Shown here: piece after piece, positions 1-7,411 of the stretch
How the letters are laid out: each line of letters starts with the position of its first letter
How positions within the stretch are numbered: position 1 is the first letter of the stretch
Assembly: GCA_964517145.1 (NCBI GenBank)
Contig: CAZFBN010000088.1
Coordinates: forward strand, 1 to 23,804
From: JADJNW01 sp964517145
Lineage (GTDB): Bacteria; Bacteroidota; Bacteroidia; Chitinophagales; Saprospiraceae
Reading direction: 5' to 3'
Length of the DNA stretch: 23,804 bases
Notes under the pieces: generated by a model
The model's database searches: none
Seen by the model: only the letters and a program-made list of their open reading frames with translations
Told to the model about the DNA's origin: nothing
Translations under genes and position numbers: made by a program

Positions 1-30
1 TTTTCCTTTGCTGCTCCTGCAGCTAGCCTA

Positions 31-55
31 AAGCCTCAATTTGAGGCTTTTTTTT
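31..55 (+). terminator. Rho-independent terminator of an upstream gene
   Basis: An 8-bp perfect stem (AAGCCTCA at 31-38 and TGAGGCTT at 42-49) with a 3-nt loop is followed directly by an uninterrupted T run to position 55. It must serve a plus-strand gene whose body lies left of the window. Stop codons occur in two frames just upstream (TAG 24-26, TAA 29-31), so which frame that gene used cannot be decided from the 30 bases present. Confidence 0.8.
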
Positions 56-80
56 ATTATTAAAACTTAAAAATAATATC

Positions 81-542
81 ATGCAGCCCCCCTCTTCTTT
101 GTTGCTTCGTTTAGAAATTATTTGGTGGGCAATCACGGCAGTCGTTCTCCTAGGTATTTTGTTACCTTTTCGAGGTTATTGGCAATTCTTCCCCTTTCTT
201 TGGACAAATGTGATCTTCATTCTTACATTTATTACCATTACTCGATATATCTTTTTATTACCTTATACATTACTATCCAATTTGCAAAGATTAAAAGTTG
301 CAATCGCCTTTCTGTGCATTCCAGCTGTTTTTTTATTAATACAGGAATTGAATCGCTTTCAGGTTTATTTGGATTACAATGGCATTGATTCTATGTTAAA
401 ATTGCCTGCAGAACAAAGCCTTATAGATTATGTTTACAATGAAATGTTATTATTTGGCGTAGGAAGCATTGCAAGTGGTATTATATTTCCAATTAGATTA
501 GTTATATCCATTTGGCGAAAAAGAAACAGAGGTACTGCATAA
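81..542 (+). CDS. Small hypothetical integral membrane protein
   Basis: The 153-residue product is not recognised as a named family. It is strongly hydrophobic, with about four likely membrane helices near residues 11-30, 39-61, 73-89 and 121-145. A polar loop of about 30 residues (roughly 90-120) lies between helices 3 and 4, and the tail is short and basic (WRKRNRGTA), which suggests a cytoplasmic C-terminus. There is no cleavable signal peptide and no catalytic motif. The gene starts at an ATG 25 nt after the upstream terminator, so it is probably transcribed on its own, although no convincing promoter is visible in that short gap. The reading frame is intact and its codon use is AT-rich compared with the large genes downstream. 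The function is unknown. Confidence 0.72.
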   Translation: MQPPSSLLLRLEIIWWAITAVVLLGILLPFRGYWQFFPFLWTNVIFILTFITITRYIFLLPYTLLSNLQRLKVAIAFLCIPAVFLLIQELNRFQVYLDYNGIDSMLKLPAEQSLIDYVYNEMLLFGVGSIASGIIFPIRLVISIWRKRNRGTA

Positions 543-1286
543 TATTAATTACAACAACTGGAGTTATTTAATATTTCTATTTTGTAAACATAAAGTTATG
601 CTTCAAAATTGCAAAAAAATACTTACCAATAAATACGTATATTTTTCAAAAATGTAAGAAAAAAATAGTGTAATAAATGTTGTGCCATCAAAACATGCAA
701 AAAGGAAACGCCATCCAGCCACTTTGGACGGCGCTCCAAAAACTTTTCACAATAAAACTAAACTTTTACAGACGCTGATTCACAAAAACTAGGCTGCCTT
801 TGCTGAAGCATTCAGCTACAACTTCCTTCAAACCATGCTTCCGCTAACTGAAATGCTTGAATGTTCAAGTAGAAAATTACCATCATTATTATAAAATGAG
901 CTTTGTACAATACCATGGCTGCTTATCAAAACTTTGAATCATTGAAAAGCAAGGACGGCTACTCACCGCCAAATTTGTTGATGTGTTTACTTGTTTGGAA
1001 GAGAATGATAAAAATGAACAGATGGTAATATTATTGTTAATGATCTGCCCTTGGCGTACTGCAATAATACGTCAAAAAATTATATTTTGAAACACTTTTA
1101 TAATAAATTTTCAGATTAAATGAACCATCCCTACCGCTTCAGGAAATTTTAATGCCGTTGACTTGATTGATTTTACAAGTTGAAAACTGCATGCCATCTT
1201 AAAATTTTATACATTGGTATAAAAAATCCGACACCTAACTTTTACCTCTTTACCTTCGGGTATTTCTTCACTTAAACCCATTGTTT
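543..1286. other. Gene-free AT-rich interval, about 0.74 kb
   Basis: No credible gene is seen on either strand. The stretch is AT-rich. It has an imperfect hairpin at 709-733 (CGCCATCC / GGACGGCG, 9-nt loop, one A-C mismatch). A short open stretch near 948-1075 reads like a decayed coding sequence. The right end holds the promoter proposed for the serine hydrolase. No tRNA or recognisable structured RNA was found by eye. Confidence 0.6.
1214..1243 (+). promoter_or_regulatory. Putative Bacteroidota promoter of the serine hydrolase gene
   Basis: TTG at 1214-1216 and TAACTTTT at 1236-1243 are separated by 19 nt. This fits the Bacteroidota pattern TTG-N17-23-TAnnTTTG with 7 of 8 matches in the -7 box. 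The start would fall near 1250, giving a leader of about 35-40 nt before the ATG at 1287. A second -7-like TACCTTCG at 1251-1258 has no TTG at a suitable distance. Inference from motif match only. Confidence 0.35.
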
Positions 1287-3092
1287 ATGAATCGCCTATT
1301 ACTCTTTGTGCTGGTTATTCTGGGAATGACCGGCTTTGCTACTGCTCAAAAACCGACCGATAAACGCCTCGCGGGGCTGGATACTTTTGTGAATAAAGTG
1401 CTGCAAGACTGGCATGCGGCGGGCGTGGGCATCGCTGTGGTGGAAAAGAATAAAGTGGTGTACGCCGGTGGCTTTGGCTTTGCGGATTATGAAAACAAGC
1501 GCCCGGTGACGGGCAATACGCTCTTTGCGATTGGCTCTTGCACCAAGGCGTTTACCAGCGCGCTGCTGGGCAAGCTGCAAGCCGATGGCAAGCTGGATTT
1601 TGATGAAAAAGTGAAAACCTACCTGCCGAATGTGGCTTTTTACAACGACCATTTGACAAACCATGTGACCGTGCGCGACCTGACCTGCCATCGCACGGGC
1701 ATTCCGCGGCACGATTTGTCGTGGTATATGAATCCTTCGAGCCGAGATAGTCTGGTGATGCGCATTCAATACATGGAAAACTTCGCTGATCTGCGCGAGC
1801 AATGGTATTATAATAACTTCATGTTTTTATTACAAGGCGTCATTGCAGAAAAACTGTCTGGCAAAAGCTGGGAACAGAATATCCAGGAGCAATTTTTTCA
1901 ACCCCTGGGCATGAGCAATTCTAACTTTGCCGTGTGGGAAAAAGACTACCCCGATGAAGCAAAAGGCTACTACACGGATGATAAGGACATCATTCAACCA
2001 CAAGATTACTACAGAATTGGCGGCATGGGGCCGGCGGGTTCTATTTATTCCAATCCAACGGAAATGGCAAACTGGGTGATGGCGTGGATCAACGGTGGCA
2101 AGTATAATGGCAAGCAGGTGATTCCCGAAAATTATGTAAAGGAAGCAATGTCCTCCCAAATGGTCATCAATGCTGGATTGCCTAGCCCGGAAAGCCCCGA
2201 TGTGCATATGGCAAATTATGGCATGGGCTGGTTCCTGGCGTCGTATCGCGGGCATTACCGGGTGGAGCACGGCGGTAATATTGACGGATTCAGCGCCAGC
2301 ACGGCGTTCTACCCAACGGATAGCATTGGCATTGTGGTGTTGACCAACCAAAACGGCTCGGCTATTACCGGCATCATTCGCAATTTTATTTCGGATCGAA
2401 TGTTGAAATTGCCTTACAAAAACTGGAACAAACAAATCAAAGACGCCCGTGACAAAGCGGTGGCTGCTGCCAAAGAAGCCGAAAAATCCAACAGCGACAG
2501 CCTGATTCGCAAACCCAATACCAGCCCTTCGCACGCCCTTGCGGACTACGCGGGCGCTTATGAAAATTTGGGCTACGGCACGCTCACTTTGACGACTCGG
2601 CAAGATTCTTTGTTCCTGCACATGGGCGGGCAAGCCATTTACCTGGAGCATTATCATTACGATGTCTTCCGTCCGCAGGCGCCTGGCTCGCCTTTTGAAG
2701 ATATGTTGAATCCCATGCGGTTGGGCTTTATCTCAGATGTCAAGGGCGACATTACAGGGCTTGATTATGTTGGCGTGGAGCCTGCGCTCGACAAAGTGGC
2801 GTTTAAGCGGAAAACCCTTGCTGTGGCAATGGCTGCCAATGAACTGGAAAAGTACACGGGAGAGTATGAATTGATGGGTGTAACAGCAAAAGTGTATTTG
2901 CGCGGTGAAATGTTGATGGTGCAAGTGCCTGGTCAGCCCGATTACGAAACAATTCCCATTGGTAATCATGAATTTAAGCTCAAAGTGCCAAACCTGGACG
3001 GCTTCAGTGTGCGCTTTGAAATGAAGGATGACAAAGCTACGGCGGTCAATTTCATTCAGCCGAATGGCACGTTTAAAGCGACCAAAAAGTAA
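1287..3092 (+). CDS. Secreted serine hydrolase, class C beta-lactamase family, with C-terminal DUF3471-like region
   Basis: This 601-residue protein belongs to the serine beta-lactamase/transpeptidase-like (AmpC/penicillin-binding) superfamily. Many members are esterases or peptidases, so beta-lactam hydrolysis should not be assumed. The N-terminal signal peptide (about residues 1-20, ending TAQ) predicts periplasmic or outer location. The three catalytic signatures are present: S84-C-T-K87 (nucleophile and general base), Y175-N-N177, and H328-G-G in place of the KTG triad. After the hydrolase domain (about 25-370) a charged Ala/Lys linker (about 375-405) leads to a beta-rich region (about 413-600) of the kind annotated DUF3471. 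The frame can be extended to a TTG at 1281, but the ATG at 1287 gives the cleaner signal peptide. It stands alone, 113 nt before the next start. The substrate is unknown. Confidence 0.9.
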   Translation: MNRLLLFVLVILGMTGFATAQKPTDKRLAGLDTFVNKVLQDWHAAGVGIAVVEKNKVVYAGGFGFADYENKRPVTGNTLFAIGSCTKAFTSALLGKLQADGKLDFDEKVKTYLPNVAFYNDHLTNHVTVRDLTCHRTGIPRHDLSWYMNPSSRDSLVMRIQYMENFADLREQWYYNNFMFLLQGVIAEKLSGKSWEQNIQEQFFQPLGMSNSNFAVWEKDYPDEAKGYYTDDKDIIQPQDYYRIGGMGPAGSIYSNPTEMANWVMAWINGGKYNGKQVIPENYVKEAMSSQMVINAGLPSPESPDVHMANYGMGWFLASYRGHYRVEHGGNIDGFSASTAFYPTDSIGIVVLTNQNGSAITGIIRNFISDRMLKLPYKNWNKQIKDARDKAVAAAKEAEKSNSDSLIRKPNTSPSHALADYAGAYENLGYGTLTLTTRQDSLFLHMGGQAIYLEHYHYDVFRPQAPGSPFEDMLNPMRLGFISDVKGDITGLDYVGVEPALDKVAFKRKTLAVAMAANELEKYTGEYELMGVTAKVYLRGEMLMVQVPGQPDYETIPIGNHEFKLKVPNLDGFSVRFEMKDDKATAVNFIQPNGTFKATKK

Positions 3093-3113
3093 AAATGAAA
3101 ACTTCCGATAACC

Positions 3114-3143
3114 TTTGAAGAAGCTCCAGAGTTCTTACCTTTA
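3114..3143 (+). promoter_or_regulatory. Putative promoter of the YjjG-type HAD gene
   Basis: TTTG at 3114-3117 and TACCTTTA at 3136-3143 are 18 nt apart, matching the Bacteroidota -33/-7 pattern with 7 of 8 positions in the -7 box. Transcription would start around 3150, a few bases before the hairpin at 3155-3188. Motif-based inference. Confidence 0.4.
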
Positions 3144-3154
3144 ACGATTTAAAT

Positions 3155-3188
3155 AGCTGTGGCAACATGCTAATCATGTGCCACAGCT
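3155..3188 (+). promoter_or_regulatory. Strong hairpin in the 5' leader of the YjjG-type HAD gene
   Basis: AGCTGTGGCAACATG (3155-3169) and CATGTGCCACAGCT (3175-3188) pair over 14 bp with one bulged A and a 5-nt loop. No T run follows, so it is not a normal terminator of the gene to its left. It lies between the predicted transcription start (about 3150) and the ATG at 3206, so it would form the very 5' end of the mRNA. It buries the upstream in-frame ATG at 3167, supporting 3206 as the real start. Confidence 0.6.
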
Positions 3189-3205
3189 TCATAAGTACTT
3201 CCGAC

Positions 3206-3901
3206 ATGAAATACCGTCATCTCTTCTTCGACCTCGACCATACGCTTTGGGATTTTGAAGCGAATGCAAAGGAATGTATTCAGGAATTGTATGATTTAAA
3301 TGGGCTTCATCATAAAGGCATTGCTGATTTCGACGCTTTTTTTTCTTGCTACAGCCGCCACAACGAGCGCCTCTGGAGCTATTACGCCAAAGGCACCATC
3401 AAGCAAGAGGAGCTGCGCTGGCGGCGGATGTGGTACACGCTGCGCGATTTTGACTTGGAAGACCAGGATTTAGCGAAACAAATGTCGGTGGAGTTTTTGG
3501 AACGCCTGCCTTTCAAAAAAAATTTATTTCCCTATACGATCGAAATTTTGGAATACCTCAACGAAAAAGGCTATGTCCTGCATTTGGTGACCAATGGTTT
3601 TGAGGAAGTACAGCACCGCAAATTGCAACACTCCAATCTGCGCAATTATTTTCGGGAAGTGATTACGTCAGAATTGTGCAATAGCTTGAAGCCACATAAA
3701 GCTATTTTTGAATATGCTTTGCTCAAAAGCGGCGCTCAGGTGCAGGAAAGCATTATGATTGGAGATAACTTAGATGCTGATATTCAAGGGGGTATGAACG
3801 CCGGGCTGGACACGATTTTTGTGAATCATTTGAATATTCAAGCCCATATTCAGCCGACTTATACGGTGTATCATTTGCAGGAACTGGAAAGTATTTTTTA
3901 A
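3206..3901 (+). CDS. HAD hydrolase, YjjG-family noncanonical pyrimidine nucleotidase
   Basis: The 231-residue product is a cytoplasmic haloacid dehalogenase-superfamily phosphatase. Its length is close to E. coli YjjG, which dephosphorylates pyrimidine nucleoside monophosphates, including noncanonical ones. All four HAD motifs are visible: I D9-L-D11-H-T (nucleophile and acid/base), II T129-N-G, III K162, and IV G186-D187 with D192. A helical cap lies between motifs I and II (about 15-105). The ATG at 3206 (MKYRHLFF) places motif I at the usual distance from the N-terminus. An ATG 39 nt upstream lies inside a hairpin and would add an unconserved extension. The stop codon is 3 bp from the stop of the convergent lipoprotein gene. 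The family call is good; the physiological substrate is inferred. Confidence 0.87.
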   Translation: MKYRHLFFDLDHTLWDFEANAKECIQELYDLNGLHHKGIADFDAFFSCYSRHNERLWSYYAKGTIKQEELRWRRMWYTLRDFDLEDQDLAKQMSVEFLERLPFKKNLFPYTIEILEYLNEKGYVLHLVTNGFEEVQHRKLQHSNLRNYFREVITSELCNSLKPHKAIFEYALLKSGAQVQESIMIGDNLDADIQGGMNAGLDTIFVNHLNIQAHIQPTYTVYHLQELESIF

Positions 3902-3929
3902 AAGTTAACGCAAATTTGCCAACTTTTTT
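3900..3929. terminator. Terminator-like palindrome over two convergent stop codons
   Basis: The sequence folds as AAAAGTT (3900-3906) with AACTTTT (3921-3927) and GCAAA (3910-3914) with TTTGC (3915-3919). There is a small internal asymmetry (AAC opposite C), and a T run reaches 3929 on the plus strand. It overlaps the TAA of the HAD gene (3899-3901) and the stop and last codons of the minus-strand lipoprotein gene (from 3905). The plus-strand T run is better than the minus-strand one, so it should work best for the HAD transcript. Confidence 0.6.
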
Positions 3930-4465
3930 AAATTTACACTTTTGAGTGCCGCTCTTGAATCGCCTTCCGCTACTTTTTCACCGACCACGCTCACAACAAA
4001 GCGATTATTCACCACGATGCTGGTTTGTCCGGTTTGATCCTCGCGTGCGTAACTTTCATACCCTTTGAACCCTTCAATTTCTGCGGTACGTTCGTAGCCA
4101 TCTCCCATCTTGTTATTTACATCTCCTTTGATCCAGGGCGCTAAACCGGTTAAGCCTGCTGCTGAATTGGTAGCATCGGTGATGGTAATGCGCAAGACTT
4201 GCTCCGCATTTTTATACTCCGCGGAAGCCATTGTTACATTTTTATCCAAAATTTCGGTTTTCTCGCCGGTTAATTGTGTTCGGGGAATGCCTAAAACCTC
4301 CTGCGGCAAAAAAGTTTCCAAGTCAGATGCTTTCACCAAGGAAGTTGGTTTGCCAGTCGGTTGGGGCGAAACCGATGTTGATTCCGATTGGGTAGCTTGA
4401 GTGCTTTTGCAATTTGAAAAGCATAAAATGCTGAAAATCAACAAAAAGCCAAGTAGCTGTTTCAT
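3905..4465 (-). CDS. Hypothetical lipoprotein
   Basis: Starting at the ATG at 4465 (minus strand) the product is 186 residues. It has a lipoprotein signal: basic start (MKQ), hydrophobic core and the lipobox F16-S-N-C19, so it should be lipidated at C19 and anchored in the envelope. A Ser/Thr/Gln/Pro-rich linker (about 20-45) precedes a compact globular domain (about 48-186) rich in beta-strand-like segments, with stretches such as VLRITITDATN and FVVSVVGEK. It is not recognised as a named family, and no catalytic residues stand out. The frame runs 33 codons further upstream, but that extension hides the signal peptide and is rejected. It is convergent with the HAD gene (3-bp gap) and divergent from the MFS gene at 4644. 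Confidence 0.75.
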   Translation of the reverse strand: MKQLLGFLLIFSILCFSNCKSTQATQSESTSVSPQPTGKPTSLVKASDLETFLPQEVLGIPRTQLTGEKTEILDKNVTMASAEYKNAEQVLRITITDATNSAAGLTGLAPWIKGDVNNKMGDGYERTAEIEGFKGYESYAREDQTGQTSIVVNNRFVVSVVGEKVAEGDSRAALKSVNLKKLANLR

Positions 4466-4643
4466 GTGTTTTTTTGAAAAATAGAACGTTTGATGGAAGG
4501 GGAAGTTAGATGTTAATAAAAAGACGGTAGATGCAAAAAGAATGAGACTAGGTCCTTGGAACAACTCTATTATACTTTTTCAACACTCAATCCATCAACG
4601 TATCAAGTAAAAACCTATCTTTCCTGCAAATTGAGCATCCAAT

Positions 4644-5966
4644 ATGAGTGCAACGATTAGTTTTGTTGTGAATGACAAGCGCACCGTCCAGGCTTGGGCG
4701 CTTTTTGACTGGGCAAATTCTTCCTTCGCGCTGGTGATTACGGCAGCGATTTTTCCGGCTTATTACACCACAGTTGTAAGCGACACCGTAGAGATCATGG
4801 GTGGCGAGTTTTTGAACAGTTCGGTGTATGCTTTTGCCATATCATTGGCGTATTTGTTGGTAGCGGCAGTGTCGCCTTTGTTGTCGGGCATTGCGGATTA
4901 CAGCGGCAGGAAAAAGTTTTTTCTGAAAATTTTTACAACCGTAGGCGCGCTGGCTTGCATGGCGCTGTTCTTTTTTAAAGGACAGGTGGCGTATGGCACG
5001 TTGATTTTTATGCTAGCCATGATGGGTTTTGCCGGTGGGCTGGTTTTTTACAATTCGTACCTGCCGGTGATTGTTACCGAAGATCGGTACGATGCGGTGA
5101 GTGCCAAGGGTTTCGCGTATGGTTTTATCGGGAGCGTTATTTTGATGCTGATTTGTTTGGTCATTATTTTAAATCCAGGTTGGTTTGGACTGCCTTATGA
5201 TGAAGCCAATCCAGATAATCCGATCAACTACCGTCCTACGCAGATTTCATTTATTCTGGTGGGGTTGTGGTGGATTGGTTTTGCGCAAATTCCCTTCCGG
5301 CGCTTGCCTAAAGATAGCCCGTCTGATATGGAAAAGGGCATTTTGACAAAAGGTTTTAACGAGTTGAAGAAAGTTTGGAACAGCTTGCAGGCAGAACAAA
5401 ATATTCGGCGGTTTTTGCTGTCGTTTTTGTTTTTGAGTGCCGGAATTCAAACGGCGTTGTACCTCGCGCCTACTTTTGCAAAAGAAGAACTGAAATTTGA
5501 AACTTGGGAATTGATTATCACCATTTTAATTCTACAAATTGTAGCCATCGGTGGAGCGCTTTTTTTTGCGAAAGTGTCTGAACAGCGCGGCAATAAATTT
5601 GCTTTGCTGATTATGCTTTTTATTTGGATGCTGACCTGTGTTTTTGCGTACTTTATTGATACCAAATTGCAATTTTATGCTGTTGCTGTTTCGGTGGGCA
5701 TTTTGATGGGCGGCACGCAGGCATTGGCGCGCGCGACTTATTCCAAACTCCTGCCGGTTGGCACGACTGATACCGCTTCTTACTTTAGTTTTTATGATGT
5801 GGTCGAAAAGGTGGCTACCGTGCTGGGTACGTTCATTTTTGGATTTATTACCAATCGTATGGACAGCATGCGTCCGAGTGTGCTGGCGTTGGGCGCGTTT
5901 TTCCTGTTGGGTTTAATCTTTTTGCAAGGCACGAAAATTCAACATTTAAAAGTGAGCAAAAAATAA
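4644..5966 (+). CDS. MFS transporter, UMF1/Atg22-like family
   Basis: The 440-residue product is an inner-membrane major facilitator carrier of the type annotated UMF1 or 'vacuole effluxer Atg22-like'. It is recognised by the N-terminal signature A-L-F-D22-W-A-N-S-S-F-A-L and an MFS motif A-like loop GIADYSGRKK (82-91). About 12 membrane helices can be read in two sets of six. The central cytoplasmic loop (about 215-250) carries RRLPKDSPSDMEKG. The substrate is unknown for bacterial members; Atg22 exports amino acids from the yeast vacuole, which is only a weak guide. The ATG at 4644 is used; related proteins often begin nearer the MNDK-like segment at residue 10, so the first nine residues are less certain. 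An octamer repeat array separates it from the second HAD gene, which could be co-transcribed. Confidence 0.9.
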   Translation: MSATISFVVNDKRTVQAWALFDWANSSFALVITAAIFPAYYTTVVSDTVEIMGGEFLNSSVYAFAISLAYLLVAAVSPLLSGIADYSGRKKFFLKIFTTVGALACMALFFFKGQVAYGTLIFMLAMMGFAGGLVFYNSYLPVIVTEDRYDAVSAKGFAYGFIGSVILMLICLVIILNPGWFGLPYDEANPDNPINYRPTQISFILVGLWWIGFAQIPFRRLPKDSPSDMEKGILTKGFNELKKVWNSLQAEQNIRRFLLSFLFLSAGIQTALYLAPTFAKEELKFETWELIITILILQIVAIGGALFFAKVSEQRGNKFALLIMLFIWMLTCVFAYFIDTKLQFYAVAVSVGILMGGTQALARATYSKLLPVGTTDTASYFSFYDVVEKVATVLGTFIFGFITNRMDSMRPSVLALGAFFLLGLIFLQGTKIQHLKVSKK

Positions 5967-5982
5967 TGAAACTAAGCAACCA

Positions 5983-6049
5983 GATATTACAATATCCAAA
6001 TATCATAATATCCCAATAAAATATCATAATATTAAAATATTACAACCAT
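5983..6049 (-). repeat. Octamer-phased AT-rich repeat array (minus-strand GATATTNN units)
   Basis: Read on the plus strand, the array is a run of NNAATATC-type octamers: ACAATATC 5989-5996, CAAATATC 5997-6004, ATAATATC 6005-6012, a partial CCAAT 6013-6017, AAAATATC 6018-6025, ATAATATT 6026-6033 and AAAATATT 6034-6041. Except for the 5-base partial unit the phase is exactly 8. The reverse complement is GATATTNN, the same unit as in the array behind gcvP at 18132. It fills nearly all of the 84-bp gap between the MFS and HAD genes. Confidence 0.7.
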
Positions 6050-6050
6050 A

Positions 6051-6662
6051 ATGAAACGATTTGATACGATCATTTTTGACCTGGGTGGTGTGCTGATTGA
6101 CTGGAACCCGGCGTATGTTTTTAAAAACGTCTTTGATACAGCGGAAGAAATGCAGCATTTTTTTGCGGAAATCTGCACACATGACTGGAACATCCAGCAA
6201 GATGCCGGACGCCCCCTGGCAGAAGCTACGGAGATCTTAGTAGAACAATTTCCTGATTATGAGCCACATATACGCAGCTATTATGTCCGTTGGCAGGAGA
6301 TGTTGGGTGGACCGATCCACGAAACAGTAGAAATTCTGGAGGAATTGCATCGGCGAGAGGAGCATCAACTGCTGGCGCTGACCAACTGGTCGCACGAGAC
6401 GTTTCCGACTGCGCTGGAATTGTACCCTTTTCTTCAATTGTTTGAAGGCATTGTTGTATCTGGCGTGGAGAAATGTATTAAACCCGACCCGCAGATTTAT
6501 ACTATTTTGATAAATCGTTATTCCGTTACGCCCAATCGATCTTTGTTTATTGATGACAATGCGAAGAATGTCGAAGGTGCAAAAAATATGGGCATTGAAG
6601 CGATTCAGTTCAAATCGCCACAGGACTTGCGTAGTTATTTACAAGAACAGGGCGTGTTGTAA
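6051..6662 (+). CDS. HAD-superfamily phosphatase (subfamily IA, YihX-like)
   Basis: This is a 203-residue cytoplasmic HAD hydrolase. Motif I is D10-L-G-G-V, with Gly where the second Asp of DxD usually stands; this D-L-G-G/N-V form is normal for the HAD-IA variant 3 group that includes YihX (alpha-glucose-1-phosphate phosphatase). Motif II is T111-N-W-S, motif III is K144-P-D-P, and motif IV is D168-D169-N. A small helical cap lies at about 20-85. The ATG at 6051 puts motif I ten residues in, as expected. It follows the MFS gene on the same strand with only the octamer array between, and converges on thioredoxin. It is a different HAD subfamily from the gene at 3206, so the two are not recent duplicates. 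The substrate is not predictable. Confidence 0.88.
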   Translation: MKRFDTIIFDLGGVLIDWNPAYVFKNVFDTAEEMQHFFAEICTHDWNIQQDAGRPLAEATEILVEQFPDYEPHIRSYYVRWQEMLGGPIHETVEILEELHRREEHQLLALTNWSHETFPTALELYPFLQLFEGIVVSGVEKCIKPDPQIYTILINRYSVTPNRSLFIDDNAKNVEGAKNMGIEAIQFKSPQDLRSYLQEQGVL

Positions 6663-6689
6663 ATAAAATTTATTATAGTCGAGCAGAAT

Positions 6690-6763
6690 TTTCACACAGA
6701 GCCGCGGAGTTTTAAAAAATTGTAAAATATTCATTATCAGATGCTCCGCGTCTTTGCGTGAAA
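6690..6763. repeat. Inverted repeat between convergent genes
   Basis: TTTCACACAGAGCCGCGGAG (6690-6709) is matched by the reverse complement of 6744-6763 at 17 of 20 positions, with a 34-nt AT-rich loop. It occupies the gap between the convergent HAD (ends 6662) and thioredoxin (ends 6777) genes, so it may stop transcription from both sides. The arms resemble the short 'TTTGCGTGAAA / CACAGAG' boxes that I recall in intergenic DNA of other Bacteroidota; that likeness is from memory. Confidence 0.6.
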
Positions 6764-6776
6764 TGATATTAAAAAT

Positions 6777-7085
6777 TTAAGCAGCGTATTCCTTCAGCAA
6801 AGTCTTGAGTGCATGGGCTGATTGCATGCCCGATTGCCGCCATTTGATCTCGCCATTTTTAAAAATGATGAAAGTTGGAACAGCTTGAATTTGCAATTGG
6901 TATGCCAAGGCTTCGTTGCGATCCACGTCAATTTTTACGATGGTAGCATCTTCGCCAATTTCCTGCGCCACTTCTCTCAAAATAGGTGTCATTGCCTTGC
7001 ACGGTCCGCACCATTCCGCTGAAAAATCCACTAAAACGGGTTTTTCGCCACCGATTAAATCTTTAAATGACACTTTTTGTTCCAT
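6777..7085 (-). CDS. trxA: Thioredoxin
   Basis: The 102-residue product is a full-length cytoplasmic thioredoxin, the small dithiol reductant that is re-reduced by thioredoxin reductase. The active site is W25-C26-G-P-C29. The buried Asp is D20, the cis-proline is P70 in VPTFIIF, and the glycine of the last strand region is G86. There is no signal peptide, so it is not one of the TlpA/ResA-type exported thioredoxins. The ATG at 7085 (minus strand) starts the family's usual N-terminal strand. It is a single gene, convergent with the HAD gene and divergent from the BNR-repeat gene. Confidence 0.96.
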   Translation of the reverse strand: MEQKVSFKDLIGGEKPVLVDFSAEWCGPCKAMTPILREVAQEIGEDATIVKIDVDRNEALAYQLQIQAVPTFIIFKNGEIKWRQSGMQSAHALKTLLKEYAA

Positions 7086-7411
7086 ATCTCATTTTGTTTA
7101 ACCCGCCATCGCCAGGCGGCGACAGGTTTGTGATTTTATGCGTTCTTTATAAAACAGTTAAAACGATAATTGTTTGAATGCTTCTGCTCACAAATTTCGG
7201 GGCATTCCTACCTTCATGCTGTGACTTTATTCACACAAGTAAAAAGTTTTTTGCCTTTGCAGCGCTGCTAGTTATGAAGCAACATTTGTAAATTTTAAAA
7301 ATTGCAACAAAACCCCATTTTTATTTTAAAATAATGGCGAAATTTAGATGGTAAACTGCACATTTGGAAAAGTATCGAATCCATTGCTGTCTAATCTTTA
7401 AAAACCTAGAA
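7086..7411. other. Divergent intergenic region, thioredoxin / BNR protein
   Basis: No gene is seen in these 326 bases, which must hold the promoters of two divergent genes. Visible structure: a GC-rich imperfect hairpin at 7101-7128 in the leader of the thioredoxin mRNA, with several mismatches; a perfect 10-bp palindrome GCAGCGCTGC at 7259-7268; and an AT-rich near-palindrome at 7315-7337. No pair of -33 and -7 boxes with good spacing was found for either gene. Confidence 0.5.

Noticed and set aside
709..733. CGCCATCC / GGACGGCG hairpin considered as a terminator
   Set aside because: It has an internal A-C mismatch, a 9-nt loop and no T run, and it lies 170 nt after the nearest stop codon.
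1281..1286. TTG start two codons upstream of the serine hydrolase ATG
   Set aside because: The ATG at 1287 gives a normal signal peptide start (MNRLLLF), and no ribosome-binding advantage is visible for the TTG.
1830..2657. 275-codon open frame on the minus strand inside the serine hydrolase gene
   Set aside because: It is antisense to a well-supported gene and has no signal peptide, domain or motif; it looks like a shadow of codon bias.
3167..3205. Upstream ATG extension of the YjjG-type HAD gene
   Set aside because: It lies inside the 3155-3188 hairpin and adds residues without resemblance to the family, which begins right before motif I.
5983..6049. The octamer array considered as a CRISPR or tandem gene-regulatory array
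   Set aside because: The units are 8 bp with no unique spacers of CRISPR size, and no cas genes are in the window.
6080..6094. Missing second Asp in motif I (DLGGV) of the second HAD protein, taken as a sign of inactivity
   Set aside because: Gly at this position is normal for the YihX-like HAD-IA group, and the other motifs are intact.
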